From: Actinomycetota bacterium
GTDB lineage: Bacteria > Actinomycetota > Thermoleophilia > Solirubrobacterales > 70-9
Length of the DNA stretch: 62,447 bases
NCBI GenBank assembly: GCA_018268605.1
Contig: JAFDWG010000318.1
Location: forward strand, 1-62,447
Direction: 5' to 3'
Shown here: in pieces, positions 52,868 to 61,527 of the stretch
Layout: every line of letters begins with the position of its first letter
Numbering within the stretch: position 1 is the first letter of the stretch
Position numbers and translations under genes: made by a program
The notes under the pieces: generated by a model
What the model was told of the DNA's origin: nothing
Seen by the model: only the letters and a program-made list of their open reading frames with translations
The model's database searches: none

Positions 52868-52918
52868 TGGCACTGAATTCTTACTTTCGGCGCACCATTC
52901 GTGCGGATCTCAGTGCCA
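52868..52918. promoter_or_regulatory. nested double hairpin before the coiled-coil gene
   Basis: TGGCACTGA (52868-52876) pairs perfectly with TCAGTGCCA (52910-52918), and within the 33-base loop CGCAC (52891-52895) pairs with GTGCG (52901-52905). Placed 10 bases before the coiled-coil ORF; it may be a terminator of DUF4337, an operator, or an mRNA structure. Confidence 0.5.
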
Positions 52919-52928
52919 CACTGGTCCC

Positions 52929-53288
52929 ATGCCGCTTGGCCTCTGGAAAAGCAGGTGGGAGATGCACCGCGAGGACATGACGCGCCACCGCGAGGAGTCC
53001 GACAAACGGAGCGCCGACCACGAAGAACGGACGGAGCGCTACCGCGAGGAGTGCGAGAAGCGGAGCGCTGAGCTACTTTCGAAATACGACCGGGAACTGG
53101 CGGAGACTCGGCGGGTCAACCGTCAGATGCTGACGCAGCTGGAGAAGACCTACGCGAGCCTCGACAGCACCCTGGGTCTGATGGGCGAGCGGATCGAGGC
53201 CAACACCGAAGAGGTCAGAGCTCAGACGAGAGCGATCATGCTCTTGCTCGACCACTTCAAAGGCACCCACGGGGGCCCACCGGTCTGA
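52929..53288 (+). CDS. small coiled-coil protein of unknown function
   Basis: 119 residues, about 60 percent charged or polar, with no known domain. Residues 10-105 form long alpha-helical, heptad-rich stretches (EMHREDMTRHREESDKRSAD, YREECEKRSAELLSKYDREL, LEKTYASLDSTLGLMGERIE) predicted as coiled coil. No signal or membrane segment. Upstream is a nested hairpin. Its stop is 6 bases from the convergent TetR stop. Could be a structural, phage-like or regulatory protein; no inference is safe. Confidence 0.65.
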   Translation: MPLGLWKSRWEMHREDMTRHREESDKRSADHEERTERYREECEKRSAELLSKYDRELAETRRVNRQMLTQLEKTYASLDSTLGLMGERIEANTEEVRAQTRAIMLLLDHFKGTHGGPPV

Positions 53289-53294
53289 GTCCGG

Positions 53295-54044
53295 TCAGTC
53301 ACCGGCCGGCTTCGCCTCGCCGACCTCGGCCGCGATGCCGGTGAGCAGCCACTCGAGGCCGACCTCGAACTTCTCGGCCTTGACGCCGAGACCCGGCTCG
53401 TTGGCGATGAACTCGGCGAGGTGGGGGTAGTCGCCGCTCGCGGCCTGGGCGGCGATGTAGGCGTCGATCTCGGCGGCGGTGGGGCCCGCCTCGGCGCGGT
53501 TGGCGCAGGGGGTGCCGCTCTCGCTCTTGCCCTTGGGCGACATCACCTCCCAGCGCACGAAGCCGAGGGTGTAGGTGTCGACGGCGAGAAGGACGGCGCG
53601 CTTGCGCTGGGGGGAGAGGGGAAGCTCCGAGACGGCGGCGAGGGACTGCTCGATGTGGCAGAGCATGTTGGGGCCGAGGAACGGGCGGTGGAACGCGGCG
53701 GCGATCATCCAGGGGTGGGCGCGGGTGGACTCGCGCGTGCGCCGGGCGATCTGGCGGAGCGCCTCGCGCCAGTCGTCGGTCGGCGGGCCGCCCGGGATGA
53801 TCGCGCCGCCCATCACCTCGTCCACCATCAGGTCGACCAGGTCGCCCTTGCGGCCGATGTGTGAGTAAAGGCTCATCGGGCGGGCGTCGAGCCTGGTGGC
53901 AAGTCTCCTGATGGAGACCGCCTCGAGGCCATCCGCGTCGGCGATCTCGATCGCGGCGGCGACGATCGCCGCGCGCGAGAGCGGCTGCGGACCCGACGCA
54001 CGCTCCTCGTCGCGGGTCCAGACGGTGTCTATCCCAGCTGCCAT
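53295..54044 (-). CDS. TetR family regulator with tetracycline-repressor-like C-terminus
   Basis: 249 residues from ATG 54044. TetR DNA-binding domain (about 20-70: LSRAAIVAAAIEIADADGLEAVSIRRLATRLDARPMSLYSHIGRKGDLVDLMVDEV) and a C-terminal domain of the TetR_C type (AHPWMIAAAFHRPFLGPNML, AVDTYTLGFVRWEV). Divergent from the DHA2 exporter, with direct repeats in between; the usual arrangement of a drug-sensing repressor and its pump. Confidence 0.92.
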   Translation of the reverse strand: MAAGIDTVWTRDEERASGPQPLSRAAIVAAAIEIADADGLEAVSIRRLATRLDARPMSLYSHIGRKGDLVDLMVDEVMGGAIIPGGPPTDDWREALRQIARRTRESTRAHPWMIAAAFHRPFLGPNMLCHIEQSLAAVSELPLSPQRKRAVLLAVDTYTLGFVRWEVMSPKGKSESGTPCANRAEAGPTAAEIDAYIAAQAASGDYPHLAEFIANEPGLGVKAEKFEVGLEWLLTGIAAEVGEAKPAGD

Positions 54045-54063
54045 GCGGAAAGCATATCGAGGC

Positions 54064-54100
54064 GATACGGCGTACGAGATCTTGATACGGTGTACGGGAT
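54064..54100. promoter_or_regulatory. direct repeats in the tetR/exporter intergenic region
   Basis: GATACGGCGTACGAGAT (54064-54080) and GATACGGTGTACGGGAT (54084-54100) match at 15 of 17 positions with a 20-base period, two helical turns. They end at the exporter start codon, so the TetR protein bound here would repress it directly. Confidence 0.65.
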
Positions 54101-55646
54101 GAGCCGGCCGGACGCAGTCACCCCAGCCCCAGCGGACCCTAACGCGCTCGATCGCGAGACCCTCGTCGTCGCGGCCGTCGTCCTGCTCGGCGCGATCATG
54201 TCGATCCTCGACACGACGATCGTCAACGTCGCGATCGACAAACTCTCGATCGAGTTCAACGCCTCGCTGACGACGATCCAGTGGGTCGTCACCGGCTACA
54301 CGCTGGCGCTCGCCGCGGTGATCCCGGCGACCGGCTGGGCCGCTGATCGCTTCGGCACCAAGCGCATCTACATGAGTTCGCTGGTCCTCTTCATGATCGG
54401 GTCGGCCCTCTGCGCCGTCGCCTGGAGTGCCGGGTCCCTGATCGCCTTCCGTGTCCTCCAGGGCGTCGGCGGCGGCATGATCATGCCCGCGGTCATGACG
54501 ATCATGACCAAGAAGGCCGGTCCCCACCGGATGGGCCGCGTGATGGGCATCCTCGGCGTGCCGATGCTGATCGCGCCGATCGTCGGTCCGATCCTCGGCG
54601 GCTGGCTGGTCGACGACGTCTCCTGGCGCTGGATCTTCCTGATCAACGTCCCGATCGGCGTGGTCGCCGTGATCCTCGCCCAGATCGTGCTGGAGAAAGA
54701 CCGGCCGGAACCTTCGCAGCGGCTCGACTGGCTCGGCATGGCGCTTCTGTCGCCCGGGCTGACGCTCTTCATCTTCGGCCTCGCCGAGTCGGCGGACGGT
54801 GGCTTCGGTCAGTTCAAGTCCTGGGCCCCGATCCTCGTCGGTGTCACCCTGATCGCCACTTTCCTGGCCCACAGCTGGCGCAAAGGCGGGCGCGCGCTGA
54901 TCGACATCAAAACCTTCACCCACACCCGCGCCGGTGCCGCGGCGGGCACCTTCCTGCTCTTCGCGGTCGCCTTCTTCGGCGCCCTGCTGCTGATCCCGCT
55001 CTACTACCAGACGGTTCGTGGCGCCTCGGCGCTGGAAGCCGGCCTGCTGCTCGCCCCGCAGGGGATCGGCGCGATGATCACGATGCCGCTGGCGGGCAAA
55101 CTCACCGACCGGTACGGGCCCAACAAATGGCCGGCCTGCGGCATCCCGCTGCTGGTGATCGGGATCGCCCCCTTCGCCTTCGTCACCGCGACGACCTCCT
55201 ACTGGCTGCTGTGCTCGTTCAGCTTCGTCCTCGGCCTCGGCATGGGCTTCTCGATGATGCCGACGATGACCGCGGCGATGCAGGCGGTGCCTGCGGCGGC
55301 GATCGCCCGCACCTCGACCGCGATGAACATCATCCGCCAGGGCGGCGCCTCGATCGGCACCGCGATCCTCTCGGTCATCCTCACCGCCTACATCACCGCC
55401 AACCTCGGCGTCGGCGGTGGCGGCCTCTCGTCCGTGCGCGAATTGCCTCCGGGCAGACTGGCGGCCGCCCAGGAACCCCTCGCGAGCTCCTTTGCCTCGA
55501 CCTTCGTCTGGGCCTTGGTCCTGCTCGGCATCGCCTTCATCCCGGCGCTGTTCATGGCGCTCGGCAAATGGAAGACCGCCGCCGAGATCGCCGAGGAGAA
55601 AAGTGCCTCGCCCGCTCCCGAGGGCGCGCACGTCGTCCTCGATTAG
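54099..55646 (+). CDS. MFS drug exporter, DHA2 family
   Basis: 515 residues from ATG 54099 (GTG 54090 is also in frame). Fourteen helices with DHA2 motifs: LDTTIVNVAIDKL in helix 1, GWAADRFGTKRIYMSSL, LQGVGGGMIMPAVMTIMTKKAG and GPILGGWLVDDVSWRWIFLINVPIG. Exports drugs or toxic metabolites. Presumably repressed by the divergent TetR protein. It is a separate lineage from the DHA2 exporter at 31.4 kb. Confidence 0.94.
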   Translation: MSRPDAVTPAPADPNALDRETLVVAAVVLLGAIMSILDTTIVNVAIDKLSIEFNASLTTIQWVVTGYTLALAAVIPATGWAADRFGTKRIYMSSLVLFMIGSALCAVAWSAGSLIAFRVLQGVGGGMIMPAVMTIMTKKAGPHRMGRVMGILGVPMLIAPIVGPILGGWLVDDVSWRWIFLINVPIGVVAVILAQIVLEKDRPEPSQRLDWLGMALLSPGLTLFIFGLAESADGGFGQFKSWAPILVGVTLIATFLAHSWRKGGRALIDIKTFTHTRAGAAAGTFLLFAVAFFGALLLIPLYYQTVRGASALEAGLLLAPQGIGAMITMPLAGKLTDRYGPNKWPACGIPLLVIGIAPFAFVTATTSYWLLCSFSFVLGLGMGFSMMPTMTAAMQAVPAAAIARTSTAMNIIRQGGASIGTAILSVILTAYITANLGVGGGGLSSVRELPPGRLAAAQEPLASSFASTFVWALVLLGIAFIPALFMALGKWKTAAEIAEEKSASPAPEGAHVVLD

Positions 55647-55684
55647 CGCTCGCGCGAGGCGCGGATCGGAGTACCGTTTCCGGG

Positions 55685-56428
55685 ATGGAGCGCGACGCCG
55701 CACTCGAGGCGGTCTTCATGCCGGTCCAGCCGCCCTCGACCTTCGAGGAGACGGTCGAGCGGCTCGGCACCGCGATCCGGCTCGGCCTTCTGGCACCCGG
55801 TAGCAAGCTGCCGCCGGAGCGTGACCTCGCCAAGCAGCTGCGCATCTCCCGCTCGACCCTGCGCCAGGCGCTCACCACGCTGGTCCAGAGCGGCCACCTG
55901 GTCTCCCTGCGTGGGCGTAAGGGCGGCACCTTCGTCGCCGCCGAGCCGCCGCTGGTCGATCCGATCGGCGAGCCACTCGACGTCGGCGCCTGGGAGGTGC
56001 TCGATCAGCGGGTGGCGGTGGAGACGGGCTCGGTCCTCCTCGCCGCCGAGCGGGCGCGCCCACCCCGCCTCGACCGCCTCGACGACCTGATCGAGGCGAT
56101 GGCGACGCAGACCGAGGACTTCGAGGAGTACCGCCGTACCGACCTGCGCTTCCACATCGGCCTCGCCGAGGCCGCCGGCTCGCCCCGCCTGGTCGCGGCG
56201 ATGACCGACGTGCAGGGGCAGATGACCGACCTGATCGTGCTGATCCCGCATCCCCCCGAGGTCCTCGTCCGCTCCAACGAGCAGCACGCGAAGATCGTCA
56301 AGGCGCTCCGCCGAGAAGACGGCCCACGCGCCGTGCGCCTGATGCGCGAGCACACCGAGGGCACCGAGCACATCCTCGCCGGCCTCCTGCCGGCGCGCGC
56401 TCAGGACCTGATCCGCTCGCCCGCCTGA
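55685..56428 (+). CDS. FadR/GntR family transcriptional regulator
   Basis: 247 residues. N-terminal GntR winged helix (about 18-85: FEETVERLGTAIRLGLLAPGSKLPPERDLAKQL, RISRSTLRQALTTLVQSGHLVSLRGRKGGTFV) and a C-terminal FCD helical domain (about 105-235, VLDQRVAVETGSVLLAAERA, FHIGLAEAAGSPRLVAAM, with His residues that bind metal). Likely ligand an organic acid or amine. Its last 28 bases overlap the end of the convergent FAD-GcvT gene, so it is the obvious candidate regulator of the catabolic cluster. Confidence 0.92.
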   Translation: MERDAALEAVFMPVQPPSTFEETVERLGTAIRLGLLAPGSKLPPERDLAKQLRISRSTLRQALTTLVQSGHLVSLRGRKGGTFVAAEPPLVDPIGEPLDVGAWEVLDQRVAVETGSVLLAAERARPPRLDRLDDLIEAMATQTEDFEEYRRTDLRFHIGLAEAAGSPRLVAAMTDVQGQMTDLIVLIPHPPEVLVRSNEQHAKIVKALRREDGPRAVRLMREHTEGTEHILAGLLPARAQDLIRSPA

Positions 56429-58887
56429 TCGAAGAGCGGCTCGGCGGCGACCTCGCCGTCCACCCAGGTCCCGAAGATCTCGATCGCCACCGCGGTCCCC
56501 GGCTCGGCGAGCGCGGGGGGGAGATAGGCGTAGGCGATCGAGCGCTCGACCGTGTAGCCATAGCCACCGGTCGTCACCCGGCCGACCACCTCGCCGTCCA
56601 CCCGGACCGGCTCGTTGCCGAGGGCGATCGAGCGCGGATCGTCGAGGGTGATGCAGGCGAGCTTCTGCCGCGGGCCGTCCTCCATCGCCGCGAGGAGCGC
56701 GTCGCGGCCGACGAACTCCTCCTTGTCGAGCTTGGCGCAGAAGCCGACCCCTCCTTCGTAGGGCGTCTCATCCGGCGTGATGTCGGCGCCCCAGACGCGG
56801 TAGCCCTTCTCCAGGCGCATCGAGTCGATCGCCCGGTAGCCGCCGGCGGCGATGCCGTGGCCCTGGCCCGCCTCCCAGATCGCCCGCCAGAGCCCGAGGC
56901 CGTACTCGGTCGGGCAGTAGAGCTCCCAGCCGAGCTCACCGACGTAGGTGACGCGGAGCGCCCGCACCGGCACGTCGCCGACGGTGATCTCCTGAAGGGT
57001 CATGTAGGGGAAGGAGTCATTGCCGAGGTCCGATGGAGTGAGCGGCTGGAGGACGTCCCGCGCACGCGGTCCCCAGATCCCGAAGCAGGCCCACCCAGAG
57101 GTGACGTCGACGATCCGCGCGCTGCCGTCCTCGGGCAGGTGGCGGCGCATCCACTCGCGGTCGTGGTTGCCGAAGGCGGTGCCGGTGACGATCCCGAAGC
57201 GGTCCTCGGCGAGGCGGGAGACGGTGAAGTCGCACTCGATCCCGCCGCGCCGGTTCAGCATCTGCGTGTAGGTGATCTGCCCGTCCCCACGTGCGACCCT
57301 GTTGTCGCAGAGGCCTTCGAGGAAGTCGGCCGCGCCCGGCCCCTCGATCTCGAGCTTGGCGAAGGAGGACTCGTCGAAGATCGCCACCCGCTCGCGGCAG
57401 GCCCGGTGCTCGCCGCCGATCGCCGGGGACCAGTTCTGGCCCGCCCAACCGCGAGGCCGCAGCGCCTCGGCGCCGGCGGCGGCGTTCGGTTCGTACCAGT
57501 TGACCCGCTCCCAGCCCGATTTCTCGCCGAAGGCGGCCCCGTGCTCACGGTGCCAGGCATTGGCGGAGGAGACCCGGAGGGGTCGGCCGGCGGCCCGCTC
57601 GTGGTTGGGATAGCGGATGTCGTAGTAGGTCTCGTAGGTCTCGCGGATCCGCTTGTGGGTGTAGGACGGGGAGCGGTAGGCGGCGCCGAAGCGGCGGATG
57701 TCCATGTGCCAGAGGTCGAGGCTCGGCTCGCCGCCTGAGATCCACTCCGCCATCACTTTGCCGATCCCGCCCGCCCCCGCGAGCCCGTGCGCGCAGAAGC
57801 CCGCGCAGACGAAGAAGCCCGCGACCTCCGACTCGCCGAGGCAGAACTCGTTGTCGGGCGTGAAAGCCTCCGGGCCGTTGATCAGTTTGGTCACCTTGAT
57901 GTCGGCCATCGCCGGGACGCGACGCTCGGAGTTGCGGGTGATCTCCTCGAAGCGGTCCCACTCCTCTTCCAGCAGGCGGCCGTTGAAGTCCGGTGGGATC
58001 GCATCGAAGCCGCCGGTCCCGTTCGGCAGGAAGGCCGGTTCGGACCGGCGCTCGTAGCCGCCCATCACCAGCCCGTCTCCGTCCTCTCGGTAGTAGACGA
58101 GCAGGTCGGGATCGCGCAGCGTCGGCAGGGAGCGGCGCCCGTCCCCGGTTCCGCGCGCCTCCCGGACCGCATCGAGCGGCTGCGTAACCAGATATTGGTG
58201 GGACATCGGCAGGAGCGGCACGCGGACGCCGGCCATGCGGCCGATCTCGGCGGCGAACATGCCGCCCGCGTCGACCACCACCTCCGCCGCGATGTCCCCG
58301 CGCTCGGTCCGCACCCCGCGCACCCGTCCGTCGCGCACCTCGACTCCGGTCACTCGCGTGCCGGTGAAGATCCGGCAGCCGCCGCGCCGCGCGCCGTCGG
58401 CCAGCGCGTAGGTCAGCTGCGAGGGGTCGATGTAGCCGTCGGTCGGCAGCCAGGCAGCGCCGAGCACCCCCTCCGTCGACATCAGCGGGAAGAGCTCGCG
58501 CGCCTCCTCGGCGGAGATCAGCTCGAGCGGCAGCCCGAAGGTCTTCGCCCAGCCCGCCTGGCGGCGCAGCTCCTCCATCCGCTCCTCGGTCGAGGCGAGG
58601 CGGATCCCGCCGCATTCCGTCCAGCCAGGATCGAACTCCGACTCCTTCCCGATCTGCCGGTAGAGGTCGACCGAGTGCATCATCATCTTGGTCAGGGACA
58701 CCGAGCCGCGCAGCTGGCCGACCAGCCCAGCCGAGTGGAAGGTCGAGCCGGAGGTGAGCTGGTCGCGGTCGAGGAGGACGACGTCCTCCCAGCCGAGGTC
58801 GGCGAGGTGGTAGGCGAGTGAGGTGCCGCCGACCCCGCCGCCGACGATCACGCAGCGGGCCGAGTCGGGAAGCTCACCGCGCGGCAT
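56401..58887 (-). CDS. FAD-dependent oxidoreductase with GcvT domain (DMGDH/sarcosine-dehydrogenase-like)
   Basis: 828 residues from ATG 58887. DAO/FAD domain (about 10-370): CVIVGGGVGGTSLAYHLADLGW, and TSGSTFHSAGLVG with His51 where relatives attach FAD covalently. A central FAO_M segment and GcvT domain (about 430-700, FDESSFAKLEIEGPGAADFL, GGIECDFTVSRLAEDRFGI) and GcvT_C (about 720-810). Removes a methyl group from a methylated amine and passes one carbon to tetrahydrofolate. Dimethylglycine, sarcosine or a related compound is the expected substrate. It overlaps the phosphotransferase gene by 14 bases and belongs to the same operon. Confidence 0.92.
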   Translation of the reverse strand: MPRGELPDSARCVIVGGGVGGTSLAYHLADLGWEDVVLLDRDQLTSGSTFHSAGLVGQLRGSVSLTKMMMHSVDLYRQIGKESEFDPGWTECGGIRLASTEERMEELRRQAGWAKTFGLPLELISAEEARELFPLMSTEGVLGAAWLPTDGYIDPSQLTYALADGARRGGCRIFTGTRVTGVEVRDGRVRGVRTERGDIAAEVVVDAGGMFAAEIGRMAGVRVPLLPMSHQYLVTQPLDAVREARGTGDGRRSLPTLRDPDLLVYYREDGDGLVMGGYERRSEPAFLPNGTGGFDAIPPDFNGRLLEEEWDRFEEITRNSERRVPAMADIKVTKLINGPEAFTPDNEFCLGESEVAGFFVCAGFCAHGLAGAGGIGKVMAEWISGGEPSLDLWHMDIRRFGAAYRSPSYTHKRIRETYETYYDIRYPNHERAAGRPLRVSSANAWHREHGAAFGEKSGWERVNWYEPNAAAGAEALRPRGWAGQNWSPAIGGEHRACRERVAIFDESSFAKLEIEGPGAADFLEGLCDNRVARGDGQITYTQMLNRRGGIECDFTVSRLAEDRFGIVTGTAFGNHDREWMRRHLPEDGSARIVDVTSGWACFGIWGPRARDVLQPLTPSDLGNDSFPYMTLQEITVGDVPVRALRVTYVGELGWELYCPTEYGLGLWRAIWEAGQGHGIAAGGYRAIDSMRLEKGYRVWGADITPDETPYEGGVGFCAKLDKEEFVGRDALLAAMEDGPRQKLACITLDDPRSIALGNEPVRVDGEVVGRVTTGGYGYTVERSIAYAYLPPALAEPGTAVAIEIFGTWVDGEVAAEPLFDQAGERIRS

Positions 58888-59809
58888 ACGCGTCCTCCAG
58901 GAGGGACTCGAAGCCCGGCGACGCGGCGGCGGCGAGCAGGCGGTCGAAGTGCTTGGCTGCATACCCCGCGAAGTCGAACTCGAGGTCGGAGATCGCCGTC
59001 TGCACGACTCCCCACATCGCCTCGCGGAAGTCGGACATCAGCCGCATCAGGCGCAGCGCGGCGAGATCGGCGGGGGACGGTGCGGCCCCCAGGTATGCAA
59101 TCAAGAATGCCTCCTCCTCGGCCGGGTCGAGCTCGTTGTTGACGGCGAAATTGCCGAGGTCGAACCAGCGGTTGCCCATCCCGGCGTACTCCCAGTCGAC
59201 GATCCGGATGCCGTCCGGGGAGGCGATGAAGTTGGCGGGCAGGAAATCGTTGTGGCAGAGGACCGGGCCGCCAACGGCGAGCGCGGGCGCCGCCTCGATC
59301 CGCGCCGCGACCTCATGGGCCCGCTCATAGGTGTCCGGCACCTCGCCGCCGCGAGCACGGGTCGCCGCGGCGTAGTCCTCGACCAGGCGGAAGGCATCGA
59401 AGCGCGCGCCGATCTTCCCGCAGCCGTGGATCGCGCGGACCGTCGCACCGACCTCCGCCAGCGTCGCCGGCTCACGCAGGTCGTCGGCGTCCAGCGTCGG
59501 GCCCTCGACGAACTCGCTCACGAGCACGACCGGGTGCTCGAGTGTCGCGATCACTGCAGGAGCGACGCCGACGGTGGCGGCCAGCTCCCCGGCCTCGCGC
59601 TCCCCGGCGCGGTCGGAGCCGAGCAGCTCGGTGTCGTTGCCGGGCAGCCGCACGACGACCTCGCGTCCGCCGAAACGCGCGCGGAAGTTGTGGTTGGTGA
59701 TCCCGCCGCCGAGGACCGTCGGCTCGCCTTCGGCCGGCCCGAGCTTCGCTTCCAGTCTCTCCACGATGTGTGCCGGCAGGGCCAAAGGTCGACGGAGAAA
59801 ATTCTCCAA
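58874..59809 (-). CDS. choline/ethanolamine-kinase-like phosphotransferase (APH superfamily)
   Basis: 311 residues from TTG 59809 (in-frame TTG further in is possible). APH fold: VVVRLPGNDTELLG in the N-lobe, HNDFLPANFI (Brenner motif with catalytic Asp) and IRIVDWEYAGMGNRWFDLGNFAVNN with the metal Asp. The final motif is typical of choline/ethanolamine kinases (LicA-like). Phosphorylates a small amino alcohol; in this cluster it might trap the imported substrate (inference). It is the first gene of the minus-strand unit, divergent from the permease. Confidence 0.85.
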   Translation of the reverse strand: MENFLRRPLALPAHIVERLEAKLGPAEGEPTVLGGGITNHNFRARFGGREVVVRLPGNDTELLGSDRAGEREAGELAATVGVAPAVIATLEHPVVLVSEFVEGPTLDADDLREPATLAEVGATVRAIHGCGKIGARFDAFRLVEDYAAATRARGGEVPDTYERAHEVAARIEAAPALAVGGPVLCHNDFLPANFIASPDGIRIVDWEYAGMGNRWFDLGNFAVNNELDPAEEEAFLIAYLGAAPSPADLAALRLMRLMSDFREAMWGVVQTAISDLEFDFAGYAAKHFDRLLAAAASPGFESLLEDAYAAR

Positions 59810-59816
59810 GTTGGCA

Positions 59817-59846
59817 TTGACACGATCCCGAACCCAAGACTAGTCT
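59817..59846 (+). promoter_or_regulatory. sigma70-like promoter for the permease gene
   Basis: TTGACA (59817-59822) is a perfect -35. TAGTCT (59841-59846), 18 bases downstream, is a weak -10. The permease ATG is at 59919, leaving an untranslated leader of about 65 bases. Just upstream, GGAGAA-AA-TTCTCC (59794-59807) is an inverted repeat covering the TTG start of the divergent kinase gene, a possible operator. Confidence 0.6.
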
Positions 59847-59918
59847 CGCCAGGAGTCGTTAGGTCGGCTCATCAAACCTTTTACCGGGCGGACGACAACC
59901 TCAGGGAAGAGAGGGTCC

Positions 59919-61517
59919 ATGGAGAGCAGCGGAGCGACGATCCACGATTCAGACGAGCAGCGCCTTGCGGAACTCGGTTACAAACAGTCGCTGAACCGGG
60001 CGTGGAGTGGGTTCTCCAACTTCGCCATCTCCTTCACGATCATCTCGATCCTGGCGGGCTGCTTCACCACCTACGGCCAGGCCTGGAACAACGGCGGCCC
60101 GATCGCGATCTCGATCGGCTGGCCGCTGATCTCGATCCCGATCCTGATCATCGGCTTCTGCATGTCGGAGCTGGTCTCGGCCTACCCGACCGCGGGTGGG
60201 ATCTACTGGTGGGCGGGACGTCTCGGCGGTCCGGTCTGGGCCTGGTTCACCGGCTGGTTCAACCTGATCGGGCTGATCGCCGTCGTCGCCTCCGTCGACT
60301 ACGCGGCCGCCACCTTCCTCAACGTGGTCCTCGGCCTCTACGAAGTGAACATCTTCGGGATCAACTTCGGTGACGAATCCCACGTCCTCGCCGAGGTCTT
60401 CCTCCTCTTCGTGATCATCCTGCTGGTCCACGTCTTCCTCAACGTCCGCAACACCCACCTGCTGGCGCGGATCAACAACGTCTCGGTCTGGTGGCATGTG
60501 ATCGGCGTCGCGGCGATCGTCCTGGTCCTGATCTTCGTCCCGGACGGCCACCAGAGCTTCAGCTTCGTCTTCGGCCACCGGATCAACCAGAGCGGTTTCA
60601 GCGGCAGCATGTTCTGGTTCTACGTCCTGCCGCTCGGCTTCCTGCTGACCCAGTACACGATCACCGGCTTCGACGCCTCCGCCCACATCTCCGAGGAGAC
60701 GCACGGCGCGTCGACCGCGGCGGCGAAGGGCGTCTGGAGATCGATCTTCTACTCGGCGGTGATCGGCTGGATCGTCCTGCTCGCGATCACCTTCTCGGTC
60801 ACCAACGTCCAGGGTGCCAATGAAGCGTTCGGCTTCGCGCCGACGCTCCTGACCGAAGCGCTCGGCACCGGCTGGGGCAAGTTCGTCCTGATCATCTCCG
60901 TCGTCGGACAGCTCTTCTGCGGGGCGGCCTGCCTGACCAGCGCCTCGCGCATGTGTTACGCGTTCTCGCGCGACAACGGCTTCGGCAAACGGGCCTCGGC
61001 CAAACTCTCGACGGTCAACGACAAGCGGGTGCCGATCTACGCGGTTCTGATGATGGCGACCCTGGCGCTGATCATCACGTTGCCGGCGCTGCAGGGGAAG
61101 TCGAACGGCGAAGCCGTCCCGTTCGCTTTCTTCGCGGTTGTCTCGATCACCGTCATCGGCCTCTACATCGCCTACGTGATCCCGATCTTCCTCCGCTGGC
61201 GGATAGGCAGCGAGTTCAAACCGGGACCCTGGAACAACGGCAAGAAGTACAAGTGGATGAACAGCTTCGCGACCGTCTGGGTGATCCTGATCACGATCAT
61301 CTTCTGCCTGCCGTTCACGCCCGAAGCGGTGCCGTGGAACAGCGAATTCAGCTGGGAGGCGTTCAACTACGCGCCATTGACGGTGGCGATCGTGATCGTC
61401 GGTGCGGCCATCACCTGGTTTGCCACCGCACGTCACCATTTCACCGGGCAGATCAGGGAGATCGACATCGAGGAAGCTCTGGGGGAGAACCCCGACCCGC
61501 AGACCTCGGCTCCGTAG
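59919..61517 (+). CDS. APC family amino acid/amine permease
   Basis: 532 residues with twelve helices. APC features: LNRAWSGFSNFAISFTIISILAGCF in helix 1, MSELVSAYPTAGGIYWWAGRLGG in the helix 2-3 loop (consensus E-(L/I)-(A/S)xxxPxxGGxY), QYTITGFDASAHISEET and SRMCYAFSRDNGFG. Similar to GABA/choline/ethanolamine-type permeases with the C-terminal extension. A -35/-10 pair lies upstream; GGGAAGAGAGGG precedes the ATG. Probably supplies the substrate of the adjacent catabolic genes. Confidence 0.93.
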   Translation: MESSGATIHDSDEQRLAELGYKQSLNRAWSGFSNFAISFTIISILAGCFTTYGQAWNNGGPIAISIGWPLISIPILIIGFCMSELVSAYPTAGGIYWWAGRLGGPVWAWFTGWFNLIGLIAVVASVDYAAATFLNVVLGLYEVNIFGINFGDESHVLAEVFLLFVIILLVHVFLNVRNTHLLARINNVSVWWHVIGVAAIVLVLIFVPDGHQSFSFVFGHRINQSGFSGSMFWFYVLPLGFLLTQYTITGFDASAHISEETHGASTAAAKGVWRSIFYSAVIGWIVLLAITFSVTNVQGANEAFGFAPTLLTEALGTGWGKFVLIISVVGQLFCGAACLTSASRMCYAFSRDNGFGKRASAKLSTVNDKRVPIYAVLMMATLALIITLPALQGKSNGEAVPFAFFAVVSITVIGLYIAYVIPIFLRWRIGSEFKPGPWNNGKKYKWMNSFATVWVILITIIFCLPFTPEAVPWNSEFSWEAFNYAPLTVAIVIVGAAITWFATARHHFTGQIREIDIEEALGENPDPQTSAP

Positions 61518-61527
61518 TGTTCCGGGT

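Noticed and set aside
53295..55703. 802-codon minus-strand frame covering the exporter and the TetR gene
   Set aside because: Only the last 249 codons match TetR; the rest is antisense of the exporter. The true start is ATG 54044.
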